Of a stretch of DNA of 6,198 bases, positions 1 to 6,085 are shown one piece after another. Each line of letters starts with the position of its first letter. Position 1 is the stretch's first letter. Where the stretch lies: assembly GCA_005879095.1 (NCBI GenBank), contig VBLM01000545.1, positions 1 to 6,198 on the forward strand, written 5' to 3'. The notes under the pieces were generated by a model that saw only the letters and a list, made by a program, of their open reading frames with translations, was not told the DNA's origin and did no database searches. A program made the translations under genes and the position numbers. The DNA comes from Deltaproteobacteria bacterium. GTDB lineage: Bacteria > Myxococcota > Myxococcia > Myxococcales > 40CM-4-68-19.

Positions 1-123
1 GATCCCTAATTGAGGCAGCACGGGGAGTATTGCCGCTACTGCTCCTAATATCGCTGCGGCTTCTATTGCCCGAGCCCACGGCTTCGAAAGCGGATAGCTT
101 TGGCCGTCCCGGCCCGCGCCGCT
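1..123. other. left edge, no supported gene
   Basis: This stretch lies downstream (minus-strand sense) of the transposase remnant. Its minus strand stays open to the window edge in the same frame as the remnant, past the remnant's TGA, and would encode a hydrophobic run (AAAILGAVAAILPVLP). It has no ATG and uses A/T-ending codons such as ATA and TTA that the neighbouring genes avoid. It may be a scrap of a membrane-protein gene cut by the insertion sequence, or chance. I see no promoter, terminator or RNA gene here. Confidence 0.3.
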
Positions 124-321
124 TCACGCGATACCCGTCGAGAGGGCGGCGTCCAGCAACTGCTCCATGCTCCACATCTCGTTCGTCACGCCAGCGGCCA
201 TCGCGGGAGTGACGCGCGTCGTCTGGTGACGACGCACGAGGTTGTAGTGCGCGAAGTGTAGCGCGGTGGCGGCGCGGTGGTTGCGGAGCTTCTTCGAGAA
301 AGCGTTAGTCAGCCTGGTTCT
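124..321 (-). pseudogene. IS transposase remnant, C-terminal end only
   Basis: About 65 codons encode the C-terminal end of an insertion-sequence transposase of the IS1/IS1595-like DDE type. The stretch begins at RTRLTNAFSKK and contains HYNLVRRHQTTRVTPAMA and then EMWSMEQLLDAAL before a TGA stop. From memory, full-length relatives have an F-T-R-L-T-N-A/G-F-S-K-K motif that follows the catalytic region. They also share an aligned 'YN.-R-H-x-T-x-R-x-TPAMA-G-V' tail and a final tryptophan-containing helix. Upstream of position 321 the open frame continues to 423 but reads unrelated sequence, and none of the three minus-strand frames there resembles the expected upstream transposase segment. The DDE catalytic domain and zinc-binding N-terminus are therefore missing. 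The gene is 5'-truncated and cannot produce an active enzyme. The IS family name is the least certain part. Confidence 0.7.
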
Positions 322-423
322 TCCCTGGAAGGTGCCTCGGTCGATGAGGCCTGCCGGTTGACAACTTGCTGCCTGGTCATTGCTTTCACCTGTCTCGCCA
401 ACTCGCGCTCTCGCATCCCTCAT

Positions 424-690
424 GGAAGGACGCCGCGCCGAGCGGACAAACTAAAGTGCTTATGACCCCGGACACTTATCGTGCTGGCTACAGATCCATC
501 TTTTCGCTTGACGGGCTTTTCGCGCGAGGAAGTTCGGGACTTCCGAGCGGGCGCACGACAGGGCCTCTTCGGCGCATTGGCGTGCGGAGGGAGCGACATA
601 CCTCGATTTGGCCTGCGAGGCAGCGCTGATCGAGAGAACGCGCTACCGCGCGTCTGGTGGCGCCGAAAATCGGGGTGCTACGGTTCGCGC
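424..690. other. intergenic region between IS remnant and HNH gene
   Basis: No convincing gene is seen. The HNH reading frame is open back to a GTG at 481, but the 70 codons before the ATG at 691 have no family resemblance and read as an Arg/Gly/Cys/Trp-rich accidental extension. A small perfect inverted repeat lies at 528-533/539-544 (GGAAGT, 5-base loop, ACTTCC); it is short and could be chance. The only supportable regulatory signal is the -10-like hexamer just before the HNH start. Confidence 0.45.
676..684 (+). promoter_or_regulatory. putative extended -10 of HNH gene
   Basis: TGCTACGGT contains an extended -10 (TG, one base, then TACGGT at 679-684, matching TAnnnT). It ends 6 bases before the ATG at 691, which would put transcription initiation at or within a base or so of the start codon. 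No Shine-Dalgarno sequence is present in the bases before the ATG, which fits a leaderless mRNA. No good -35 is visible; TGGTGG at 655-660 is weak. Confidence 0.4.
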
Positions 691-1713
691 ATGGAACAAT
701 ACATTGCGTCCTTGAACAACGACGCGCTCCTGGCTGCGACACGCGACCTCGTGCGGCGCTCGTGTTCGATTGAAGCCGATCTACTCATCCACCTGGGCGA
801 GATCGACGAACGCAAGCTCTATCTAGATCGCGCGTATTCGTCGATGTTCACGTTCTGCACGCGCGAGCTCCGGTTTTCCGAGGGCGCGGCCTACAACCGC
901 ATCCTCGTCGCGCGTGTGGCGCGGAAGCTGCCCGCGCTTATCGAGGCCTTGCAGTCGGGGCGCGCGCATCTCGCCGGCCTCCGCCTCCTCGCGCCGCATC
1001 TTACGCAAGAGAACCACGAGAAGCTGCTTGCGAAAGCGGCCGGCCGGACGAAGGACGAAATCGCCGAGATCGTCGCGGCGCTCGCGCCAAGGCCGGCGCC
1101 GCCGCCGACGATCCGCCAGCTCCCCGAGAGACGGTCACTTCCACTCGTCGAATTGCCGGCGAAGGCCGCCGCACCGCCTCCTCGGCCTATCGCGCCGGTG
1201 GCAGAAGCGACGTACAAGGTACAATTCAGCATCTCGCGCGAGTTCCGAGACGAGATTCGCGAGGCGCAGGATCTCCTGCGGCACCGCATACCCGACGGCG
1301 ACCTCGCGACGCTCTTCCGCGTCGCGCTCGACGAGCTGGTAGCCAAAGTGAAGAAGGAACGCTTCGCGGTTGGCCGCACGCCGCGCTCCCCGTTGGAAAC
1401 CAGCGTGGAAACCGAATCGCGCCACGTCCCCGACGCGATGAAGCGCGCCGTCCACGAGCGGGACGGCGGCCGGTGCGCGTTCGTCGACGACCGGGGAAAA
1501 CGCTGCGAGGAACGAGGCGCGCTCGAGATCGATCACGTCGACGGCTTCGCGCGCACACATCGCCACGAGCTCGACGCCCTCCGCCTGCTCTGCCGCGCGC
1601 ACAACCAGCACGCGGCAGAGAAAATGTACGGCCGCGCCTTCATGGACTCCGCCCGCCAACGAGCTCGTCCCGGGACAAGCGACCCCGGCTCGGCGGAGGG
1701 GCCAGCGCCGTGA
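691..1713 (+). CDS. HNH endonuclease domain protein
   Basis: This 340-residue protein has a C-terminal HNH nuclease domain. The nuclease part covers about residues 250-315. It begins KRAVHERDGGRCAF, contains the EIDHVDG core with His282 as the likely general base, and ends LCRAHNQHAAEKMYG with His304, Asn305 and His307 supplying metal-binding positions. Cys262, Cys272 and Cys301 may form a structural zinc site. Residues 1-130 form an alpha-helical region (DALLAATRDLVRR, then LIHLGEIDERKLYL and FSEGAAYNRI). This matches a family I recall as frequent and often multicopy in Myxococcota-like genomes. A Pro/Ala-rich linker (about 130-170) separates the two parts. HNH domains cleave DNA using a single divalent metal, but the natural role of this family is not known to me; mobile-element or defence functions are possible. 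The ATG at 691 is preferred over the GTG at 481 because the family-like sequence begins there and a -10-like box sits immediately upstream. The gene is intact and converges with the helicase gene. Confidence 0.88.
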   Translation: MEQYIASLNNDALLAATRDLVRRSCSIEADLLIHLGEIDERKLYLDRAYSSMFTFCTRELRFSEGAAYNRILVARVARKLPALIEALQSGRAHLAGLRLLAPHLTQENHEKLLAKAAGRTKDEIAEIVAALAPRPAPPPTIRQLPERRSLPLVELPAKAAAPPPRPIAPVAEATYKVQFSISREFRDEIREAQDLLRHRIPDGDLATLFRVALDELVAKVKKERFAVGRTPRSPLETSVETESRHVPDAMKRAVHERDGGRCAFVDDRGKRCEERGALEIDHVDGFARTHRHELDALRLLCRAHNQHAAEKMYGRAFMDSARQRARPGTSDPGSAEGPAP

Positions 1714-1723
1714 GCAAGGCGAT

Positions 1724-2937
1724 CTACCGGTGGCGGCGGGGTTTCCAGGAACCGATTTTCCGCGGCGGAGCCTGGCCGCTGCCGTGGCGCTGGTGCGGGA
1801 CGCGCGGGATGGCGGCGCGGCGTTTTACTTCCGACTGGAAAGCGTCGTGATGGCGCGGCACCGGCGCCCGTTCGACCGGTTTGCGGGTGAATTTCTCGAT
1901 GCCGCGCAGGAGGTCGTGCTCCTCGGGAGAGGCGAAGCTCGAGGCGCGGCCGCTGGCTTCGGCGCGCGCGGTGCGGCCGATGCGGTGGACGTAATCCTCG
2001 GGGACGTGAGGGAGATCGAAATTCACCACGTGGCCGATCTCGGCGACGTCGATGCCGCGGGCGGCGATGTCGGTCGCCACCAGCACGCGCGCCTCGCCGG
2101 ACTTGAACGCGTCCATCGCGGCGCGGCGCTGGCCTTGCGAGCGGTCGGCGTGGATGACGGCCACCTTGTGACCGGCGCGCAGCAGGTCCGCTTGGTGCGG
2201 GTGAAGACGAGCGTCGAGAGATCGTCCTGCTCGAGCAGCGCCAGCAGGAGCGCGGTCTTCTCTTCCTGGCCGACGAGAAAGACCTGCTGCGAGGCGCGCT
2301 CCGAGGTCGTCCCGCTGCGCGCCACCTCGACGCGGACCGGCTCGCGCAGGTTCTCCCGCGCGAAATCGGCGACCTCGCCGGCCATCGTCGCCGAGAAGAG
2401 CATCGTCTGCCGCGCGCGCGGCACGTGCTTCAGGATGCGCCGCAGCTGCGGGAGAAAACCCATGTCGAGCATCCGGTCGGCCTCGTCCAGCACGAGGATT
2501 TCGACCTGATCCAGCCGCGCGGTGCGCGAATCGAGGTGATCGTTCAGGCGCCCCGGCGTGGCGACGATGATCTCGGTCCCGCGGCGAAACGCCTCGATCT
2601 GCGGATGCATGCCGACGCCGCCGATCACCACCGCGCTGCGCAGGTGATACCCGTGGCGGAATTTGTCGATCTGTTCCTCGATCTGGACCGCCAACTCGCG
2701 GGTGGGCGCGAGGATCAACGCGCGCGTGCCGTGCTTCACGGAACCGGCGAGCCGCTCGAGGATCGGCAGCACGAACGCCAGCGTCTTGCCGGTGCCGGTC
2801 GCGGCGGCGCCGATCACGTCCTTGCCCTGGAGAGCGTGCGGGATCGCCTGCGCCTGGATCGGCGTCGGCGCCTCGAACCCCGCTTTCTCCAGGGCCGACA
2901 GTGCCTTCTTCGACAGTCCCAGCTCCGCGAATGTCAT
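1724..2937 (-). pseudogene. rhlE: RhlE-type DEAD-box RNA helicase, frameshifted
   Basis: This encodes an ATP-dependent RNA helicase of the RhlE-like DEAD-box group, cytoplasmic proteins that unwind or remodel RNA in ribosome assembly and mRNA decay. The first frame (2937 to about 2190) holds the Q motif (GFEAPTPIQ, residues 21-29), motif I (ATGTGKT, 46-52), Ia (APTREL, 77-82), TPGR (127-130), motif II (DEAD, 151-154), motif III (SAT, 182-184) and motif IV (VFTRT, 244-248). Translation in this frame then turns to nonsense. The second frame, from 2191 to the TAG at 1724, continues ADLLRAGHKVAVIHADRSQG, then motif V (VATDIAARGID), motif VI (HRIGRTAR) and a basic tail ending KPRRHR. The junction is a -1 shift, meaning 3n+1 bases are missing. 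About five to six residues of the helix normally found after motif IV also seem to be absent, so a deletion of around 19 bases fits better than a single base error. Restored, the protein would be about 405 residues, normal for RhlE. As written, only the first RecA domain would be made. An assembly error remains possible. Confidence 0.85.
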
Positions 2938-2946
2938 GGCCGGCGC

Positions 2947-2952
2947 AACCTA
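2947..2952 (-). promoter_or_regulatory. putative -10 of helicase gene
   Basis: On the minus strand TAGGTT (TAnnnT) ends 9 bases before the helicase ATG at 2937. Initiation about 7 bases downstream would leave a 5' leader of only two or three bases. The alternative reading of AGGTTG as a weak Shine-Dalgarno is poor in both sequence and spacing. The gene could also be read through from the upstream unit, whose last stop is 44 bases away. Confidence 0.3.
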
Positions 2953-2981
2953 CGCGCGCAGCGCTCCGATCACCAGCGGGA

Positions 2982-4285
2982 TTACGACTTGTTGGCGGCT
3001 CGAATGCGAAGGATCGTCAGACCGGCGATGGCCAGCACGCTCCCGCCGCCGACGAACCAGGGCAAGGGACCCGAGGTAGCCGGCGACTCCTTCTCCGGTT
3101 CCGCCGCCGCCAGCTTGTCCGCCTTGGCGGGCGTCACGCCGATGGCCTTGTCCATCATCGCCAGCGTCGCGGCGAGCTCGGCCATGGTGCGCGAGTAGCC
3201 GAGCCGCTGATCGGAACGCGAGCCGTACCGCTTCATCATCTGCGCCAGCTTCTCCAGGACCAGCCTCTTGCGCTTCAGGCCCTCGGCGTTGACGCCGTCC
3301 TTGAAGTACTCCGGGTACCGCGCCGAGAGCGTCTCCAGCACCTTCTTCTCGCTCTGGATCAGCGCGCGCACGTCCTCGAGCGGCTGCTCGATGCGACGTC
3401 CCTCGACGTCCACCGAGAAGGAGACCGACTCGGCCTGCGTCAGCGCGAAGAGGTCGTTGTAGAGCTCTTCCGAGAGGCCCGAGAGACCCTCGAGCTGCTT
3501 CTTCAGCTTCTCCTGCTCGCCGATCTGCGTGGTGAGCAGATCGTCCTTCTGCGCCAGCTGGGCCTGCGCGTTGCGGACCTTGCGGCCCATCGCCGCCAGC
3601 TGGTCCTTGTAGGTCCCGAGGACCATGTCCTGCGCGAGACCGATCGAGTCTTTTAGAGTTGTCGAGTCGGCGGTCAGGTTCTTCTCGATGCTGTCGCACT
3701 CCATGAAGCTCTCGCGCAGGTCGAGCAGCAGCATGCGGGTCTGATCCATCGCGCGGTAGACGTCGGCCAGCTCGCCGACTTTCGCCGGCAGCTTGGCGCG
3801 GTCGTAGTTCAGGTCGGCGACTACGCTGCGCTCCTTGCGCACCGCCTCGCGCGAGTCGGCGATGGCCTTCTGCAGCTCGGGGCTGATGGCGCACGGGTCG
3901 GCCTGGTCCTGATCGAGCGCTTCGGCCTGACCGGGCAGCGTACGCAGCAGCGAACGGGCGTCGCTCCAGAAGACGCAACGGTCGGTGCTGCGGCCCACGA
4001 GAAGCTGCTTGAGGATGCGGCCGGCGCGGTGCGGCTCGGCCTCGGTGGCCTCCCTGGCGGTGGTGAACAGCTCGCGCTGCTTTTCGTTCGGCGCGCCCGA
4101 TCCTTCATCGTGACGAGCTTGCTGCCCGCCTCCTGGTACTTCGCGTAAGCGGCTTCGCAGCCGTCGGATTTCTCCAGTTGTGCCGCGGCCTTGACGATCG
4201 ATTCGACCTCGTTCGGCGGGGCCGCCGGCGCGGGCTTCACGACGTTGGCTGCTGCGATCAGGAGGTTAAGGGCAAGTCTTGTCAT
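2982..4285 (-). CDS. exported coiled-coil protein with C-terminal anchor, frameshifted
   Basis: I do not recognise this family. The first frame starts at the ATG at 4285 with a signal peptide (MTRLALNLLIAAANVV, likely cleaved after Ala-Pro-Ala at residues 19-21). It continues through NEVESIVKAAAQLEKSDGCE to VTMK near 4103, then becomes Arg/Ser-rich nonsense. The second frame takes over at 4103 as GSGAPNEKQRELFTTAREAT and runs to the TAA at 2982. The shift is -1 and is explained by loss of one G in a G run (AAGGGATC to AAGGATC). The restored protein is about 434 residues. It is mostly helical, with a charged coiled-coil stretch around 226-276, four cysteines (43, 104, 132, 197) that could form disulfides, and one membrane helix at about 409-427 (PWFVGGGSVLAIAGLTIL) followed by the basic tail RIRAANKS. 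The predicted topology is periplasmic with a C-terminal anchor. The start overlaps the upstream lipoprotein gene by 20 bases and has its own Shine-Dalgarno, implying coupled translation. A GTG at 3998 is an internal position, not the true start. The function is unknown. Confidence 0.75.
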
Positions 4286-4706
4286 TGACGTCTCCGTCTG
4301 CGTTCACGTAGGCCTGCGCGGGCGAGGCGCCCTTCTGCCACTTGAGCAGCGCGCAGTTGCCGCTCGTTTCCAGCGCGGCCTGCGAGAATCCCGCCGCGCC
4401 GGGCTCGAGCTTGAGCGGCTTGTAGTGCATCTGGTCCTTGCCGCCCGACCACAGCTCCCAGGCGTGCTTGTAGCCATCGCCGACGAGGAGGTACGTGCCG
4501 TGGATCTTGAGGACCGAGATGCGGTCGGTCTTCGTCTCCTGCGCGCGGATCGGGCCGAGATCGAAGCTCTCACCCGTCGACTTGAGGCTGGCGTACCCGT
4601 TGGGAGCCACCTTCAGGTCCTCGGGCACGAGAAAGCTCTGGTTGAACGTCAGCGCCGGTGCGCAGGCGGCGAGTGCGAGCGCGATGATTGCTGCGGTACG
4701 GGACAT
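4266..4706 (-). CDS. small predicted lipoprotein, unknown function
   Basis: This is a 146-residue predicted lipoprotein of no family I recognise. The signal peptide MSRTAAIIALALAAC ends in a lipobox (Leu-Ala-Ala-Cys, lipidated Cys15). Residue +2 is Ala rather than Asp, which by the Gram-negative sorting rule suggests the outer membrane. The mature part looks beta-rich, with alternating segments such as RISVLKIHGTYLLVGDGYKH and AWELWSGGKDQ. Cys118 and Cys145, the latter just before the final proline, could form a disulfide. The ATG at 4706 is chosen over one 15 codons upstream because it has an AGGAG 8 bases before it and begins a proper signal peptide. The gene is first in a minus-strand unit: its last 20 bases overlap the start of the exported coiled-coil gene, so the two products probably act together in the cell envelope. 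The gene is intact, and it is divergent from the hydrolase gene across 94 bases. Confidence 0.82.
   Translation of the reverse strand: MSRTAAIIALALAACAPALTFNQSFLVPEDLKVAPNGYASLKSTGESFDLGPIRAQETKTDRISVLKIHGTYLLVGDGYKHAWELWSGGKDQMHYKPLKLEPGAAGFSQAALETSGNCALLKWQKGASPAQAYVNADGDVNDKTCP
4292..4295 (-). promoter_or_regulatory. internal ribosome binding site of coiled-coil gene
   Basis: GGAG on the minus strand lies 6 bases before the ATG at 4285, inside the 3' end of the lipoprotein gene. It supports the 4285 start over any downstream GTG and supports translational coupling of the two genes. Confidence 0.6.
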
Positions 4707-4714
4707 CGGGGGGT

Positions 4715-4719
4715 CTCCT
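4715..4719 (-). promoter_or_regulatory. ribosome binding site of lipoprotein gene
   Basis: AGGAG on the minus strand lies 8 bases before the ATG at 4706, separated from it by a run of C. It decides this start over the in-frame ATG 15 codons upstream, which would place the hydrophobic segment too far from the N-terminus. Confidence 0.65.
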
Positions 4720-4764
4720 GCTTCTGGAGGGCAGGGTCGCAGGTAGCACACGCGCCTACAGCGT

Positions 4765-4794
4765 TTGCATCGGTCACTTGCCGCGGGGCATAAC
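4765..4794 (+). promoter_or_regulatory. putative promoter of MBL-fold hydrolase gene
   Basis: A -35-like TTGCAT (4765-4770) and a -10-like CATAAC (4789-4794) are separated by 18 bases. The -10 ends 6 bases before the ATG at 4801, so transcription would start at or near the start codon. No Shine-Dalgarno lies between. Both hexamers are imperfect matches to the sigma-70 consensus. Confidence 0.35.
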
Positions 4795-4800
4795 CATCCG

Positions 4801-5784
4801 ATGCGCGCGGCGTTGGCCTGCCTGTTCGTGACGGGATGCTGCGCGTTTTCGGGGCCGACCTGGCAGGGGCCGCCGTCCGATCATTTCGATGGCTCGCGCT
4901 TCTGGCCGCCGCTGCGCGAAGAGCGGGGCGTGCGCGATTTTGCCCGCTGGCAGACCGAGCGTAAGCGGCCGGGATGGCAGGAGATTCAAGCCGATCCCGG
5001 ACCGCCGCCGCCGGCGCGCGTGCCGCTCGGGGCGCTGCGGGTGACGTTCGTCAACCACGCCACCGTGCTCTTGCAGGTCGACGGGATGAACATCCTTACC
5101 GATCCGATCTGGTCCGAACGGTGCAGTCCTTTATCGACTGTCGGCCCGAAGCGCGTGCGGCCGCCGGGGATCCGGTTCGAGGACCTTCCGGTCATCGACG
5201 CCGTTCTTTTGTCGCACGACCACTACGACCACATGGACGTGCCGACCTTGCGGCGGCTGGAGCGGACGTTTCCACGCGCGCGGATTTACGCCGGCTTGGG
5301 AAACGCCGCCTTCCTGCGTTCGCGCGGGCTGCATCACGTCTACGATCTCGACTGGTGGCAGGAGGCCCGCTACGGGTTCGCCACCATCATCGGCGTGCCG
5401 GCGCAGCACTTTTCGGGGCGTGGCTTGTGCGATCGGAATGGGACGCTCTTTCTCGGATACGTCGTGCGCGGCCCGTCGGGGAGCGTCTATTTCGCGGGCG
5501 ACACCGGGTATTCGCCGCATTTCGCCGAGATTCGCCGGCGGCTGGGACCGATGCGGCTCGCGGTGCTGCCGATCGGCGCGTACAAGCCGGAGTGGTTCAT
5601 GGCGCCGGTGCACATGTCGCCCTCGCAGGCCGCGCAGGCGCAGGCCGACCTCGGCGCGCCGGCCGCGGTCGGGATTCACTTCGGTACCTTCCAGCTAGCC
5701 GACGAGGAGCAGGACGAGGCCCAGCGGATTGGCTCCGAAACATTCTGGATTCTCGATTTCGGCGAGGGGCGCGACGTCCGCTGA
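4801..5784 (+). CDS. NAPE-PLD-like MBL-fold metallohydrolase lipoprotein
   Basis: This 327-residue metallo-beta-lactamase-fold hydrolase belongs to the COG2220/NAPE-PLD-like group. Seven candidate ligands of the two-metal site can be assigned: the HxHxDH motif in LSHDHYDHMD (His139, His141, Asp143, His144), His203 in PAQHFSGRG, Asp234 in FAGDTGYS and His293 in GIHFGTF. Other group hallmarks are SDHFDG (residues 26-31), NHATVLLQ, ILTDPIWSERCSP and GPKRVRPPG. The N-terminus MRAALACLFVTGCC is a short lipoprotein signal with lipobox Val-Thr-Gly-Cys (Cys13), placing the enzyme in the envelope rather than the cytosol. Mammalian NAPE-PLD is a phosphodiesterase acting on N-acyl phosphatidylethanolamine; a phospholipid or other phosphodiester substrate here is inference only, because bacterial members are mostly uncharacterised. 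The ATG at 4801 is chosen because it begins the lipoprotein signal and sits just after a -10-like box; an in-frame TTG at 4765 is less likely. The gene is intact and a small gene follows after 17 bases. Confidence 0.9.
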   Translation: MRAALACLFVTGCCAFSGPTWQGPPSDHFDGSRFWPPLREERGVRDFARWQTERKRPGWQEIQADPGPPPPARVPLGALRVTFVNHATVLLQVDGMNILTDPIWSERCSPLSTVGPKRVRPPGIRFEDLPVIDAVLLSHDHYDHMDVPTLRRLERTFPRARIYAGLGNAAFLRSRGLHHVYDLDWWQEARYGFATIIGVPAQHFSGRGLCDRNGTLFLGYVVRGPSGSVYFAGDTGYSPHFAEIRRRLGPMRLAVLPIGAYKPEWFMAPVHMSPSQAAQAQADLGAPAAVGIHFGTFQLADEEQDEAQRIGSETFWILDFGEGRDVR

Positions 5785-5789
5785 ATGTG

Positions 5790-5795
5790 TACGTT
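5790..5795 (+). promoter_or_regulatory. putative -10 of small gene
   Basis: TACGTT (TAnnnT) ends 6 bases before the ATG at 5802, the same spacing as at the other two plus-strand starts. It lies in the 17-base gap after the hydrolase stop. No -35 is evident, and the gene may instead be read through from the hydrolase. Confidence 0.3.
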
Positions 5796-5801
5796 GCGGG
5801 C

Positions 5802-6044
5802 ATGGCGAACATAAAAACACCGACGACACCAGTCGAGCAGCCGGGCGCCGGGCCGGTCGGCAGCGTCCCGAGCGGCGCGCCGGAGATGCCGAAAGCGACG
5901 GACCTGAACGAAGTCGGTCGGCCGCACCGCACGCGGACAGAAAAGGCGCGCGAGAAGCTGATCCGCGATCCGAACCTGAACCAGGCCGGTAACGAGCGCG
6001 GGTCGCTCGATCAGACGCAGGGCTCGCAGACCGGAAACGAGTAG
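5802..6044 (+). CDS. small hydrophilic hypothetical protein
   Basis: This 80-residue protein is of no family I recognise. It has no signal peptide, membrane helix or cysteine. The first third is Pro/Gly/Thr-rich (MANIKTPTTPVEQPGAGPVG), the middle is charged (HRTRTEKAREKLIRDPN), and the end is rich in Gln, Gly, Asn and Ser (SLDQTQGSQTGNE). It is probably largely disordered, with one short basic helix. The reading frame stays open far upstream inside the hydrolase gene, but that part is a shadow; the ATG at 5802 is the first sensible start after the hydrolase stop at 5784 and has a -10-like box before it. The stop lies two bases before the repeat array. Its composition is unlike the Arg/Ala-rich shadow frames typical of this GC content, which favours a real gene, but similarity evidence is lacking. 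Confidence 0.6.
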   Translation: MANIKTPTTPVEQPGAGPVGSVPSGAPEMPKATDLNEVGRPHRTRTEKAREKLIRDPNLNQAGNERGSLDQTQGSQTGNE

Positions 6045-6046
6045 TT

Positions 6047-6085
6047 GGGGACACCCTTCGGGGACACCCTTCGGGGACACCCTCG
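6047..6085 (+). repeat. three 13-base tandem repeats (REP-like)
   Basis: GGGGACACCCTTC occurs perfectly at 6047-6059 and 6060-6072. A third copy at 6073-6085 matches the first eleven bases (GGGGACACCCT) and then ends CG. The array starts two bases after the small gene's stop. GGGGACACCC-type intergenic repeats are, from memory, common in deltaproteobacterial-type genomes near REP-associated tyrosine transposases (RAYTs). No such transposase gene is visible in this window. Confidence 0.75.

Noticed and set aside
481..690. N-terminal extension of the HNH protein from a GTG at 481
   Set aside because: The 70 extra residues show no domain resemblance, the family-like sequence begins at the ATG at 691, and a -10-like box lies between.
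1714..1723. Bidirectional terminator between the convergent HNH and helicase genes
   Set aside because: The 10-base gap holds no inverted repeat or T run.
2185..2195. Programmed -1 frameshift in the helicase gene
   Set aside because: There is no X-XXY-YYZ slippery heptamer at the junction, and residues of the helix after motif IV appear to be missing, which slippage does not explain.
1730..2509. 259-codon plus-strand frame opposite the helicase
   Set aside because: It is antisense to clear DEAD-box motifs V and VI and has no recognisable domain of its own.
2950..3978. 342-codon minus-strand open frame over the coiled-coil gene
   Set aside because: It is Arg/Gly/Ala-rich and low in complexity, as expected of a shadow frame in GC-rich DNA. 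The overlapping frame has a balanced composition, a coiled coil and a membrane helix.
4098..4108. Programmed -1 frameshift in the coiled-coil gene
   Set aside because: ATGAAGGATC is not a canonical slippery site and no downstream structure is evident; a lost G in a short run is simpler.
4974..5801. Long plus-strand frame inside the hydrolase gene, upstream of the small protein
   Set aside because: The hydrolase frame carries all metal-site motifs here. This frame is Arg/Ala-rich and only becomes protein-like after 5802.
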